Shown here one piece after another: positions 11,136 through 20,680 of a DNA stretch of 64,000 bases. The DNA is from Brachypterus glaber (taxonomy: Eukaryota; Arthropoda; Insecta; Coleoptera; Kateretidae), in contig OY294048.1 in the NCBI GenBank assembly GCA_958510825.1, positions 24,597,283 to 24,661,282 on the forward strand, read 5' to 3'. Made by a program: the position numbers and the translations under genes. The stretch's first letter is position 1. Each line of letters opens with the position of its first letter. The notes beneath the pieces are model-generated. The model did no database searches, was not told where the DNA came from, and saw only the letters and a list, made by a program, of their open reading frames with translations.

Positions 11136-12823
11136 GAAAACTGGACGCTGGACCTGTAGATCTCCCAAACCGGGATTGCCCAGACCCTAAAAAAGTGGCT
11201 ACTAGACTGAAACTACTATCCCAACCCAAAATTAGTAAGCTACAAAAAAGAAAAGTTAAAACCTAATTGCACAACATTATGAGCCAACAGCAACAGAGCT
11301 TGCCTAACATGAAAGCTGTGTCCGATGACGAACTAAATAAGGCAATTTCTACCCTAAGATGTGGAAAAGCAGCTGGACTCGACAAAATCCACCCAGAATT
11401 CATTAAACACACTGGTCCAAACGTAAGAAACTGGCTAAAAAACTTTTTTAGTAATATCATCGAACATGGCAAAATTCCAAAGATTTTTAAAAAATGCAAA
11501 ACCATCGCTATTCCCAAACCTGGAAAAGACCGAAGCCTGCCTGAAAGCTATCGACCGATTTCCCTGCTTTGCGTTCCTTATAAAATACTGGAAAGAATAT
11601 TATATAATCGTCTACTTCCACTCGTCCAAAAGTTCATTCCACCGGAACAAGCAGGTTTTATGCCCGGAAGAAGTTGCAGCGACCAAGTCTACTCCTTGAC
11701 GACCCATATTGAGAGCGGATTTGAAAAAAAGCTCAAAATACTTGTCGCACTAATCGACCTGACGGCTGCGTACGACACTGTATGGAAGGACGGTCTTCTG
11801 CTTAAACTATACAGAATGGTACCATGCACCCGCTTCTTACGCCTAGTGAACAATTTGCTTGGTGACAGACTTTTCCAAGTGCATCTCGATGGTAGAAAAA
11901 GCCCTTTTAAAACCCTTAAGAATGGCCTGCCGCAAGGGTCTGTTCTGGCCCCACTCCTTTTTAATGTGTACATTTCTGACTTGCCTGATACTACTTCAAA
12001 GAAATTTGTATATGCAGACGACGCAGCCCTATCATTTCAACACAATTCCGTCGACTACGCAGAAGCAGTCCTCTCCAACGACCTGCAAACCCTAGTTGAC
12101 TACTTTCTAAGCTGGGGACTCCAACCTAATCCCACAAAGACCGAGGTTACAATGTTTCACCTTAACAACAGAGAGGCCAATCGAAGACTTAATATCATTA
12201 GCCAAGGGGTTCAACTGAACCACAACTTTACCCCAAAATACTTAGGTGTCACACTGGACAGAACACTCACATATAAGCCACACTTACAAAAGGTCTCCGG
12301 TAAAGTTAAGTCGAGAATCAACATCATCCAAAAACTTGCTAATTCATCCTGGGGAGCCGACGCGGATACACTAAGAACTTCATCTCTAGCCCTCGTTTAC
12401 TCGACCGCCGAATACTGCGCCCCGGCATGGATTAACAGTCATCACACTCATTTGATAGATACTCAACTAATTCAAGCTATGAGATTGATAAGTGGAACAA
12501 TAAAACCAACTGCGATCCAATGGCTACCTGTTTTGTCACACATAGCCCCCCCGCAACTCAGGAGAGAAGCAGCATTAAAAGCGCTGCACGATAAGTGTAA
12601 AACAAACCTAGAACTTCCCATTCACCTTCATGCAGCCCCACTCATGAATCAGACACAAAGGCTTAAATCCCGCTCTCCATCATACAGAACAGCTGCTAAC
12701 ATGCCCGATGACTTTGACATTAACAACCGATGGATGAGTTTATGGAGTGATGGAGATTGTGCCAATAAAGATCTTGTGGACGACCCTGCTACCAAAGTCC
12801 CTGGATTTAATCTTCATAAGTCC
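11136..12823 (+). pseudogene. LINE ORF2, reverse transcriptase domain, 3'-truncated
   Basis: A long frame (open from 11267) starts in RT motif 0/1. It contains GKAAGLDKIHPEF, SYRPISLLCVPYK, QAGFMPGRSC, ALIDLTAAYDTVW (RT motif A), GLPQGSVLAPLLFNVYISDL (motif B), FVYADDAALSF (catalytic YADD at 12010-12021), PNPTKTEV and YLGVTLDRTL. The thumb/C-terminal region with ALVYSTAEYCAPAW and WLPVLSHIAPP follows. The palm is fully readable, so the loss of function comes from the frameshifts upstream and the missing end. The protein stops being LINE-like after PGFNLHK at 12820, exactly where the inverted LTR fragment begins. The zinc-binding C-terminus is absent here. The clade is jockey-like by appearance; clade assignment would need a tree. 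Confidence 0.9.
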
Positions 12824-13120
12824 CATATGTTGGACCCTGGGGTCTCAAAACGACAAGTTGAGATGAGAAACGGTGCGTGAAATATAGAAATTGGACTTAC
12901 CTAGATTGTAGATTTTCGGGTGATGTCTGAGCTCAGAAGTGATGATGGATATGTCCTTTTTCTATATTCAGTAACGCGAAAAGGTTGTATGAAGTGGAAC
13001 TGTATATCGTAGGTGGTATCTATAATCTCCGTTTTGTAATAGCGCGTGACCGAAACCGCAAAATGGCGGGCGACGATATTGATTGATTAATCGTTGTACG
13101 GGCAGCGTACTGCTAATCAC
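12824..13120 (-). repeat. Inverted fragment of the BEL LTR (upstream side)
   Basis: From CATATGTTGGACCCTGGGGT to GCAGCGTACTGCTAATCAC this is the reverse complement of the part of the 3' LTR corresponding to 19937-20235. The same inverted piece, with the same CATATGTTGG boundary, lies downstream of the 3' LTR at 20371-20680. Its left edge is the breakpoint in the LINE ORF2. Confidence 0.85.
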
Positions 13121-13125
13121 TCCAA

Positions 13126-13330
13126 AAGTCCAATTTCTATATTTCACGCACCGTTTCTCATCTCAACTTGTCGTTTTGGGACCCCAGGGTCCAACATATG
13201 ATCCATTCGAGCCTAGGATCTATAACTCCGTTGCATAGTGTATTTTCTCTTTTCGCGTTGTTCAAGGGTTTTTTTTGTCCCGTTTTTTATCGCCTGCCAG
13301 TTTGCAGCATAAAAAGCGTTAAAAAAGTCA
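13126..13330 (+). repeat. 5' LTR remnant of the BEL element
   Basis: AAGTCCAATTTCTATATTTC through GTTTGCAGCATAAAAAGCGTT matches 20163-20360 of the 3' LTR in the same orientation, ending in a plausible terminal CA at 13330. The upstream U3 part is missing in this orientation and is replaced by the inverted fragment at 12824-13120. A primer-binding site is not obvious in the following ATTTTGAATATAAAAT. Confidence 0.75.
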
Positions 13331-14493
13331 ATTTTGAATATAAAATATTTCTATGGCCAGTTTGTCATAAAATATAACTTAATTACTTACTCTTAGCTTT
13401 CTTCTATATAAGGAACATTTTTATATATTTTGCTATTGGGAGTAAAGGGCATTATTCTGGGCATAACATTATCTTATGTCTTATCGAACAGTTTTTCGAT
13501 TCTTTGTTTTTTATGCATGTTTTCTGTACCATTAAGCTGCAGAAAAATACTGTATGGAAAACATAATTTGCCTTTTGGTCCTAGTGGTTGAAAAAAAAAA
13601 AATTATTTCGATTCATACAAAATATTAATTTCACAACGAAACTTAAATATATTGTAGTTTTATTTCGTTTAAATAAAGTACGTTCTTTTTTTTTTCGCGA
13701 GCAAAAAACATGTATACAGTTTTTTGCATAAGTACAATTCTGTTGCTTTTTCGCTGTTAGAAAACTCATAGTTTTTTACGATATTTGGCAATAAACAAAT
13801 CATATTTCTTAAATATACTTACGGTTATTTAATTTAATAATTTTAAGTAAATAATAAAATTTTATTTTTCAAAAAATTTCTCGTCAAATACAGGCTTTTA
13901 TTATTCTTTTTTTTTTTGGTATTTAGACTCGTTCGTATTTTATTTTTTAAAGATAAAATATAACAAAATTATTTTGCTCGTAAAAATTGAAGTTTTACGG
14001 ACTATCAAATTTTTATTGGTGTGCACCAAGAGAAATAATTGGTCAAATTTAATAAAGTTTTTTCCTTTTGTGTATTTTACTAGAAAAGCATTCTAAACAT
14101 AATTTACCATTTTAAATTCAATTTGGAGTTATTTTTACACTGAGAAAAATAATTTTCGAATTTTAGAAAACTTTGTTTTTCCAAGTTATTTTGCTCGTAA
14201 ATGACACTAAACGTGTTTTTACGTTAACAATTAATTTTTTTTAATTTTTGGTACACTGAGAAAAATAATTTTTGAATTTTAGAAAACTTTGTTTTTCAAG
14301 TTATTTTGATCGTAAATGGCTCTAAACGTTTTTTTACGCTAATAATTAATTTTCTTTAGTTATTTTGCACTGAGAAAAATAAAATTCCAATTTTAGTAAA
14401 TTTGTTTTTCTTCTCTATTTTGCTTACTTACGTCAAAATTAAATTTATTTAATTATTTGTTGGCCCTTTTTCCATTTTTGAAAAAGGTCAAAC
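13331..14493 (+). repeat. BEL leader with ~113-bp tandem repeats
   Basis: Untranslated leader between the 5' LTR and gag. Its last third holds about 2.5 direct copies of a ~113-bp unit starting ACACTGAGAAAAATAATTTT and containing TTTTAGAAAACTTTG and TACG(T/C)TAA (starts near 14139, 14252 and 14368). Function unknown; repeats in retroelement leaders can hold promoter or packaging signals, but nothing specific is seen. Confidence 0.6.
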
Positions 14494-16008
14494 ATGGCGG
14501 AAATTAATGCCTTGACTTTTAAACGCCAAGGGCAGACTGAGCGTCTTAAAAGAATTTATAATACTGCTCTGGAAGCTCAGGCTAACGTCACTAAACTTCC
14601 ACAGTTTAAAGCTTGTTTTAAGACCGCAGAATTATCTTATATGGTATGTCAAAAAATATCTGATGAAATTGTCGAGCTGATTGCCGCGGATACGACAAAA
14701 ACAGAAGCGATCTTAAAGCAGGATTTAAGCCGTGAAAAGGACACTAATAAGCTAATCGATGATTATTATTGGAAAATTCATCAAATATATGAAGCTTTAT
14801 TTGGTTCTAATAATGACGCTAAATCAAATCATTCAAACATAAATCTACCAAAAATTTCCCTAGAAAAGTTTAGCGGAGATTATGCGGCCTGGTCCAAATT
14901 TAAAGATTTGTATCAGTCAAAAATTCACCATAATAAAAGCTTGGACGACATAGAAAAGTTTTATTATTTACAGTCCGTATTGAGCCATGAGCCTCTAAAT
15001 ATTGTATCCGCCCTCCCCCTCTCGGGCATAAATTACGCAATCGCGTATAAGCAACTATGTGACAGATACGATAATGTGCGCAGGCTTGCCACTACGCATT
15101 GGCATGCAATTTGTAACCTGCCTGCTAGTATATCTGACACATCTAGTTCTATCTACAGTTTGTTAAATGTAATTTCAGAAAATTTAGCAGCGCTTAACCA
15201 TCTCGGACTACCCACACAAGAATGGAGTTTCATTATTTTCGATTTGACCTTGAAAAAATTGCCCAAGGTCCTATGTACAAAGTTCGAGGAACAAAACCAA
15301 ACTGAGTTACCTACCTTTGAGTCTCTAAAAACTTTTCTTACAAACCATTGTAAGGCTTTAGAGTCTGTAGAGGCTATTTCGTACAAAAAACCTACCTTTC
15401 CTTCCACTTCACATACAAGCGGGAAAGCTTATGCCAAACAAACATTTGTAGTGAATAAAACGGATAATACTCGCACAAGCCAGTCTGCCTGTCCAGTATG
15501 CAAGTCTGTTCATTTCTTGTCGAAATGCCCTACATTCTTAAAAGGCAATCCCTCTCAAAGACTTAACACTGTTAAACAATTAAAACTTTGTATTAATTGT
15601 TTCAATTCTTCTCATGGAGTAAGAACTTGCTCTTCCGTTTTCAACTGCCGTGTTTGTCACCGAAGACACAACACCACCTTACATCTTGACTCAGATTTGG
15701 GCCCTGCCCAAACCAATGCTGGTCCCATTATTATTGGTCCAAACACCTCCACTGCCGAGGTGCAACTTTCTTCTTCTTCATCTGCCATTACTGCAGATAA
15801 TATTACATGTTTTGCTTCTAAAAAGGCATCAGTACTATTGCCAAGTGCTTTAGTACATGCTCTGGATTCACGTAACAATTATCAACCTATCAGGGTTCTT
15901 TTGGACACAGGATCACAAATTTCGATAATTTCTCAGAAATGTTTAAATCGATTGGGCTTACGCCGATCCTCTGTTCGTTCTACAGTTACTGGAATAAATT
16001 CTAATTAG
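14494..16008 (+). CDS. BEL/Pao gag and protease region
   Basis: A 504-residue frame starting at an ATG in good context (CAAACATGG). The N-terminal third is helical and charged. At about residues 120-220, LPKISLEKFSGDYAAWSKF and FYYLQSVLSHEP are the DUF1759 gag core. At about 330-400 there are zinc-knuckle-like clusters with CPVCKS, LCINCFNSSH and CRVCHRRHN. At about 470, PIRVLLDTGSQISIIS contains the aspartic protease DTGS active site (DUF1758). The frame stops at an in-frame TAG (16006-16008) inside the protease, and the downstream sequence continues the same protein in the same frame. The stop is therefore either a disabling mutation or, less likely, read through. The product would assemble the retrotransposon particle and cleave the polyprotein. 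Confidence 0.9.
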   Translation: MAEINALTFKRQGQTERLKRIYNTALEAQANVTKLPQFKACFKTAELSYMVCQKISDEIVELIAADTTKTEAILKQDLSREKDTNKLIDDYYWKIHQIYEALFGSNNDAKSNHSNINLPKISLEKFSGDYAAWSKFKDLYQSKIHHNKSLDDIEKFYYLQSVLSHEPLNIVSALPLSGINYAIAYKQLCDRYDNVRRLATTHWHAICNLPASISDTSSSIYSLLNVISENLAALNHLGLPTQEWSFIIFDLTLKKLPKVLCTKFEEQNQTELPTFESLKTFLTNHCKALESVEAISYKKPTFPSTSHTSGKAYAKQTFVVNKTDNTRTSQSACPVCKSVHFLSKCPTFLKGNPSQRLNTVKQLKLCINCFNSSHGVRTCSSVFNCRVCHRRHNTTLHLDSDLGPAQTNAGPIIIGPNTSTAEVQLSSSSSAITADNITCFASKKASVLLPSALVHALDSRNNYQPIRVLLDTGSQISIISQKCLNRLGLRRSSVRSTVTGINSN

Positions 16009-17235
16009 CCCCTTGTTTCGCAAGGTATTAAAAAATGTATGATAAAACCACGTCACAGTTCAGAACCTGTACTGGAAGTGGAACTTGAGGTTTTACCGAC
16101 ATTAATTTCCAAAGTGCCTTGCAGCACCATTGACATTTCGCAATGGACTTATCTATCTAACTTACCTCTAGCCGATCCAACTTTTAATCAATCTCGTTCT
16201 GTAGATATGCTGTTGGGGGCAGATGTTTTTTCTCAGATTCTAAAATCAGACCGAGTCACAGGCAATGTGGGGGAACCTATTGCTTTTGATACTATCTTTG
16301 GTTGGATTGTATTCGGGAAAATTGAGTCTCCAGCAATACATTCGGTGTCACTATATGCAACTGCAGAACCGTTTGATTTAAAGAAGTTCTGGGAACTAGA
16401 ACAAGTTCCGGAAAAGGAACTTGTTTCACCTGAAACCGAGATTTGTGAAAATCATTTTAAAAACACAGTCCCACGCATGGAGGACGGTAGATATATGGTT
16501 TCGTTACCATTTCGAGAACCGGAACCGGTTTTTCTCGGAGATTCTCGCTCAGTCGCCCTTAAACGATTCTATTCTTTGGAAAAACGTTTGGCAAAAGACG
16601 AGTCGCTTCGTAAAATGTATAGCGATGTTATACAAGACTATGTAGACTCAGGACACATGGAAAAGGCTCCAATAAGTAGCTCTAGTGTACCCCAGTTCTA
16701 TCTCGCTCATCATTCTATTTACAAACCCGAGAGTGTTACAACTAAGTTAAGAATCGTGTTCGATGCTTCTATGAAGAGTACAGATAACAAATCACTCAAT
16801 GATTCGTTATATTGTGGTCCTAAGCTTCAAGCGGACATTTTTGAGCTTTTGCTTAACTTTCGTTTGCCCAGATTTGTCCTGACAACAGATGTCAAGGCCA
16901 TGTATCGGCAAATACTTCTTACCAACTCTCATAGAAACTATCAGAAAATACTCTGGAGATCTTGCCCTTCAGAAGAAGTTCAAGAATACCAGCTAAACAC
17001 AGTCACTTTTGGTGTTTCATCCTCTCCTTATTTGGCTCTTCGTGTGTTGAAGCAACTGGTTCTCGATGAAGGACACCAGTTTCCATTAGCAGCGAAAGTG
17101 TTAAATGAAGGACTTTATGTAGATGACTGCTTTGGTGGAGCAGATACTTTAGAAGAGGCCAAATGCCTTCAGAATGAACTTATAGCACTTCTTCAACGCG
17201 GCCAATTTCAACTAAGAAAATGGGCTAGCCAGTGA
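16009..17235 (+). CDS. BEL/Pao protease end and reverse transcriptase
   Basis: Same frame as gag after the TAG. It begins PLVSQGIKKCMIKPRHS and MLLGADVFSQIL (end of the protease domain). The RT follows: TTKLRIVFDASMKS, LNDSLYCGPKLQ, FVLTTDVKAMYRQI (motif A), VTFGVSSSPYLALRVLKQL, and GLYVDDCFGGADTLEEA with the catalytic YVDD at about 17115. The frame reaches QLRKWASQ and a TGA at 17233-17235; the expected continuation (SEELLIG) is in the +1 frame, so one short indel separates RT from RNase H. Apart from that the catalytic residues are intact. Confidence 0.9.
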   Translation, partial: PLVSQGIKKCMIKPRHSSEPVLEVELEVLPTLISKVPCSTIDISQWTYLSNLPLADPTFNQSRSVDMLLGADVFSQILKSDRVTGNVGEPIAFDTIFGWIVFGKIESPAIHSVSLYATAEPFDLKKFWELEQVPEKELVSPETEICENHFKNTVPRMEDGRYMVSLPFREPEPVFLGDSRSVALKRFYSLEKRLAKDESLRKMYSDVIQDYVDSGHMEKAPISSSSVPQFYLAHHSIYKPESVTTKLRIVFDASMKSTDNKSLNDSLYCGPKLQADIFELLLNFRLPRFVLTTDVKAMYRQILLTNSHRNYQKILWRSCPSEEVQEYQLNTVTFGVSSSPYLALRVLKQLVLDEGHQFPLAAKVLNEGLYVDDCFGGADTLEEAKCLQNELIALLQRGQFQLRKWASQ

Positions 17236-17239
17236 AGAA

Positions 17240-19645
17240 TTGCTCATCGGCATCCCTGAAGAAAATCGTCAAACCATTACGTTTGATGCTCCAGGTGATA
17301 TTCTAAAAATTCTAGGACTACATTGGGTTCCTTCTTCAGATTTTTTCATTTTTAACGTTTCGGTTACAGCCAATATTGCTACCAAACGTACTATCTTATC
17401 AGATATAGCCCGCATTTGGGATCCTTTGAGATTCTTAGCCCCCATTACCTTTTTCGCAAAATATCTCATACAGCACCTATGGTCATTAGGTCTGGATTGG
17501 GATCAATCCCCTCCTGAGGATGTTGTCAACAAATGGCAACAATTCAAATTAGAATTTCCTTTACTTTTATCGATTAAAATTTCTCGATTTTTGGACATAA
17601 CTTCCAAAACTGATCACACGGAGCTACATGGTTTCTGTGACGCCAGCGAAAAAGGCTACGCGGCATGCGTGTTTATCCGGAACATTCGTCCTAACGGTTG
17701 CATTTCTGTGCATCTTTTATGTGGTAAATCAAAGGTGGCCAGTTTAAAGAAAATTTCATTGGCTCGTTTAGAGCTTTGTGGAGCTGTCTTGCTCAGTAAT
17801 CTCTATCGTACAGTTCTGGAAACCTTTTCCAATAAACTGGTTTTTGACAAAACATTCGCGTGGTCTGATTCTACGATCACTTTGTCTTGGATCAAATCGT
17901 CTCCCCACAAATGGAAGACATTTGTCGCCAATAGAGTCAGCCACATCCAAGATATTATCCCACCAGATTCTTGGTTCCATGTGAAATCAGGAGACAATCC
18001 CGCTGACATTGCCAGTCGCGGTATTTCCCCTAAAGAACTAGTGCAATCTTCCAGCTGGTGGAATGGTCCTTCTTGGCTTCATTCCCCTGCCGATGAATGG
18101 CCTATGTCCAAAGAAAACCAACCTTCCTTTTCAGAAACTCAGATGGAAGTCGCTAAGCCCCTTAAATGGTCGGTAGTGGTTCTTTCGGAAGAAGACTTCG
18201 TTGATTCACTATTTAGAAAATTTTCTTCATACCGAAAAATACAAGGAATTGTTGCGTACGTATTAAGATTTTTGCATAAAATTAAAAAGCGTAATGACGC
18301 CCAGTCTGGCGCTCTTTCGCAAACAGAGCTTTATCAAGCAACTGTTGTTTTATGTAAAAATGTCCAAAGTAAAGTATTTCCTAATGAAATATCTTTAATA
18401 CAAAACCAGAAACTTTGTCCAAAACCTATGAGAAAATTAGCCCCGTTTTTGGATAAAGATAACGCCTTAAGAGTTGGAGGTCGTTTAGAACACTCCCAAC
18501 TTTCTTTCTCGGAGAAGCACCCTCTTCTCCTCCCCAAGGACCATGTCCTTACCGATCTCATTATTAGATCGTGGCATCAGCAATATTTGCACCCGGGTCC
18601 GCAAACCCTACAATATTTGCTTGGTCAGCAGTTCTGGATTATCGCAGCTAAAAGTGCTATTAAACGCTGTTTATCACGTTGTTTTAGATGTTTTAGAGTG
18701 AACCCCAAACCGCTTTCCCCTGTCATGGGGAATTTACCCGCGGCTCGGGTATCACAGGTAAAATGTTTCTCTCGTTCTGCAGTAGATCTGGGAGGTCCAT
18801 TTACAATTACCGTCGGTAGATACCGCGGCGCTAAAACATTTAAGGCATACATTTGCGTTTTTGTGTGTTTAGCCACCAAAGCGGTGCATCTGGAACTGGT
18901 CTCTAGTCTCTCATCAGAGACTTTCCTTGCTTCTTTTCGTAGATTTGTGGCACGAAGAGGACGTGTCTCAGATATGTATAGCGACTGCGGAACGAATTTC
19001 GTAGGTGCTAACAATACATTACTTATGTATCTTGAAGGTGCTTGTAAAGACTTATCCATCAAGTGGCATTTTAACCCCCCGTCTGCACCTCACATGGGTG
19101 GACTCTGGGAGGCTGCCATTAAGTCAGTCAAGGGTCACCTTTCGCGCGTGATTGGTGAGCAGATTGTAACTTTTGAGGAGATGAGTACCTTACTTGCCCA
19201 GACAGAGGCAGTTCTTAATTCTCGTCCACTCACGCAAATGAGCACCAACCCTAACGATTTGAGGGCATTAACCCCAAATCATTTTCTTACTTTAGAACCC
19301 GCTTCTTCGCCACCTGACGAAGATCTACGGGACATTCCCTCGAATAGGCTGTCTCGTTGGCAACTCATTCAGAGCCTTCACCAATCGGTTTGGCGCCGTT
19401 GGCATTTGGAGTATCTCCAAACACTCCAACAGCGTCAAAAATGGCATAACCCTAGCCCAGAGCTTGCGATAGGTTCCTTAGTGGTTATCAAACACGATAA
19501 CTTGCCCCCTGGTCAATGGCGTTTTGGCAGAGTCGTGGAACTTCATCGTGGGTCCGACGGGATTGTTAGAGTTGCTACACTGCATACTCAACAAGGAACA
19601 GTAAAGCGTCCCTTGGTAAAACTTTGCGTATTACCCGCTCAATAA
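17240..19645 (+). CDS. BEL/Pao RNase H, integrase and DUF5641
   Basis: An 801-residue frame continuing the polyprotein after the frameshift. Residues ~60-350: the BEL-type RNase H region (Peptidase_A17 family in domain databases) with GFCDASEKGYAACVFI, LARLELCGAVLL, AWSDSTITLSWI and DNPADIASRGISP. Residues ~400-490: integrase H2C2 zinc-binding region with HPLLLPK..WHQQYLHPGP and CLSRCFRCFR. Residues ~510-640: integrase core with VDLGGPF, YSDCGTNFVGANN and GGLWEAAIKSVK, giving the catalytic D, D and E. C-terminus: RWQLIQ, SLVVIKHDNLPPGQWRFGRV and RPLVKLCVLP (DUF5641). The domain integrates the cDNA. The frame has no internal ATG start because it belongs to the polyprotein. Confidence 0.92.
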   Translation: MLIGIPEENRQTITFDAPGDILKILGLHWVPSSDFFIFNVSVTANIATKRTILSDIARIWDPLRFLAPITFFAKYLIQHLWSLGLDWDQSPPEDVVNKWQQFKLEFPLLLSIKISRFLDITSKTDHTELHGFCDASEKGYAACVFIRNIRPNGCISVHLLCGKSKVASLKKISLARLELCGAVLLSNLYRTVLETFSNKLVFDKTFAWSDSTITLSWIKSSPHKWKTFVANRVSHIQDIIPPDSWFHVKSGDNPADIASRGISPKELVQSSSWWNGPSWLHSPADEWPMSKENQPSFSETQMEVAKPLKWSVVVLSEEDFVDSLFRKFSSYRKIQGIVAYVLRFLHKIKKRNDAQSGALSQTELYQATVVLCKNVQSKVFPNEISLIQNQKLCPKPMRKLAPFLDKDNALRVGGRLEHSQLSFSEKHPLLLPKDHVLTDLIIRSWHQQYLHPGPQTLQYLLGQQFWIIAAKSAIKRCLSRCFRCFRVNPKPLSPVMGNLPAARVSQVKCFSRSAVDLGGPFTITVGRYRGAKTFKAYICVFVCLATKAVHLELVSSLSSETFLASFRRFVARRGRVSDMYSDCGTNFVGANNTLLMYLEGACKDLSIKWHFNPPSAPHMGGLWEAAIKSVKGHLSRVIGEQIVTFEEMSTLLAQTEAVLNSRPLTQMSTNPNDLRALTPNHFLTLEPASSPPDEDLRDIPSNRLSRWQLIQSLHQSVWRRWHLEYLQTLQQRQKWHNPSPELAIGSLVVIKHDNLPPGQWRFGRVVELHRGSDGIVRVATLHTQQGTVKRPLVKLCVLPAQ

Positions 19646-19773
19646 TCGCATTTATTTTGCCTATTTTTATATGTTTGTTTATCGTTTGGGTTTTTCACAG
19701 CGAACATATATCGCAGAATTGAATGTTTTTTATTTTATTTTTTTTGGGTCGTCATAAAAGGAATAAATCCTTT

Positions 19774-19788
19774 CATCGGGGGGGAATA
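19774..19788 (+). other. Polypurine tract of the BEL element
   Basis: ATCGGGGGGGAATA sits directly before TGTTTAGG, the start of the 3' LTR, in the position where the plus-strand primer is made. It lies about 130 bp after the end of the integrase frame. Confidence 0.7.
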
Positions 19789-20369
19789 TGTTTAGGTTTC
19801 GTTTAAGTAAGAAATATAAATTAATTATTTTCCTTTAAAATAAAGGGAAATTTAGCCCAGTGAATCTGGCAACGCTACAATGCGTAAATTGCAGTACCTC
19901 CGGGTTGACAGAAGTCACCTGAGAGGAGTAGTAATTAGTGATTAGGGAAGTACGCTGCCCGTACAACGATTAATCAATCAATATCGTCGCCCGCCATTTT
20001 TGCGGTTTCGGTCACGCGCTATTACAAAACGGAGATTATAGATACCACCTACGATATACAGTTCCACTTCATACAACATTTTCGCGTTACTGAATATAGA
20101 AAAAGGACATATCCATCATCACTTCTGAGCTCAGACATCACCCGAAAATCTACAATCTAGGTAAGTCCAATTTCTATATTTCACGCACCGTTTCTCATCT
20201 CAACTTGTCGTTTTGAGACCCCAGGGTCCAACATATGGTCCTTCGAGCCTAGGATCTATAACTCCGTTGCATAGTGTATTTTCTCTTTTCGCGTTGTTCA
20301 AGGGTTTTTTTTGTCCCGTTTTTTATCGCCTGTCAGTTTGCAGCATAAAAAGCGTTTTTAAAAGTCCAA
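19789..20369 (+). repeat. 3' LTR of the BEL element
   Basis: Starts TGTTTAGGTTTCGTTTAAG and ends near TTAAAAGTCCA, the usual TG...CA pattern, ~581 bp. The part 20163-20360 matches the 5' LTR remnant. It contains GGAAGTACGCTGCCCGTAC, TTTTGCGGTTTCGGTCACGC and GAGCCTAGGATCTATAACTC. The upstream 150 bp (19789-19936) have no counterpart on the 5' side. Confidence 0.8.
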
Positions 20370-20370
20370 C

Positions 20371-20680
20371 CATATGTTGGACCCTGGGGTCTCAAAACGA
20401 CAAGTTGAGATGAGAAACGGTGCGTGAAATATAGAAATTGGACTTACCTAGATTGTAGATTTTCGGGTGATGTCTGAGCTCAGAAGTGACGATGGATATG
20501 TCCTTTTTCTATATTCAGTAACGCGAAAATGTTGTATGAAGTGGAACTGTATATCGTAGGTGGTATCTATAATCTCCGTTTTGTAATAGCGCGTGACCGA
20601 AACCGCAAAAATGGCGGGCGACGATATTGATTGATTGATCGTTGTACGGGCAGCGTACTGCCCTAATCACTAATTACTAC
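20371..20680 (-). repeat. Inverted fragment of the BEL LTR (downstream side)
   Basis: The reverse complement of 19929-20235, starting CATATGTTGGACCC and ending CTAATCACTAATTACTAC, where satellite DNA begins directly. Together with the 3' LTR it forms a ~300-bp-arm palindrome with a ~130-bp spacer. It pairs with the upstream copy at 12824-13120. Confidence 0.85.

Larger units (their letters stand above)
13126..20369 (+). mobile_element. BEL/Pao LTR retrotransposon, nearly complete
   Basis: Order: partial 5' LTR (13126-13330), leader with short tandem repeats, gag-protease, RT, RNase H-integrase, polypurine tract (19774-19788) and 3' LTR (19789-20369). The polyprotein architecture (DUF1759 gag, zinc knuckles, DUF1758 protease, RT with YVDD, RNase H, integrase, C-terminal DUF5641) is that of BEL/Pao elements. 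One in-frame TAG (16006) and one frameshift (about 17235) interrupt it. Both ends carry an extra inverted LTR segment, so clean target duplications cannot be seen. The 5' LTR lacks its forward U3 region. Confidence 0.9.

Noticed and set aside
10309..12000. Minus-strand ORFs of 70-94 residues across the LINE ORF2
   Set aside because: Antisense shadows of the endonuclease and RT frames.
18625..19062. 145-residue minus-strand ORF
   Set aside because: Antisense shadow of the BEL integrase.
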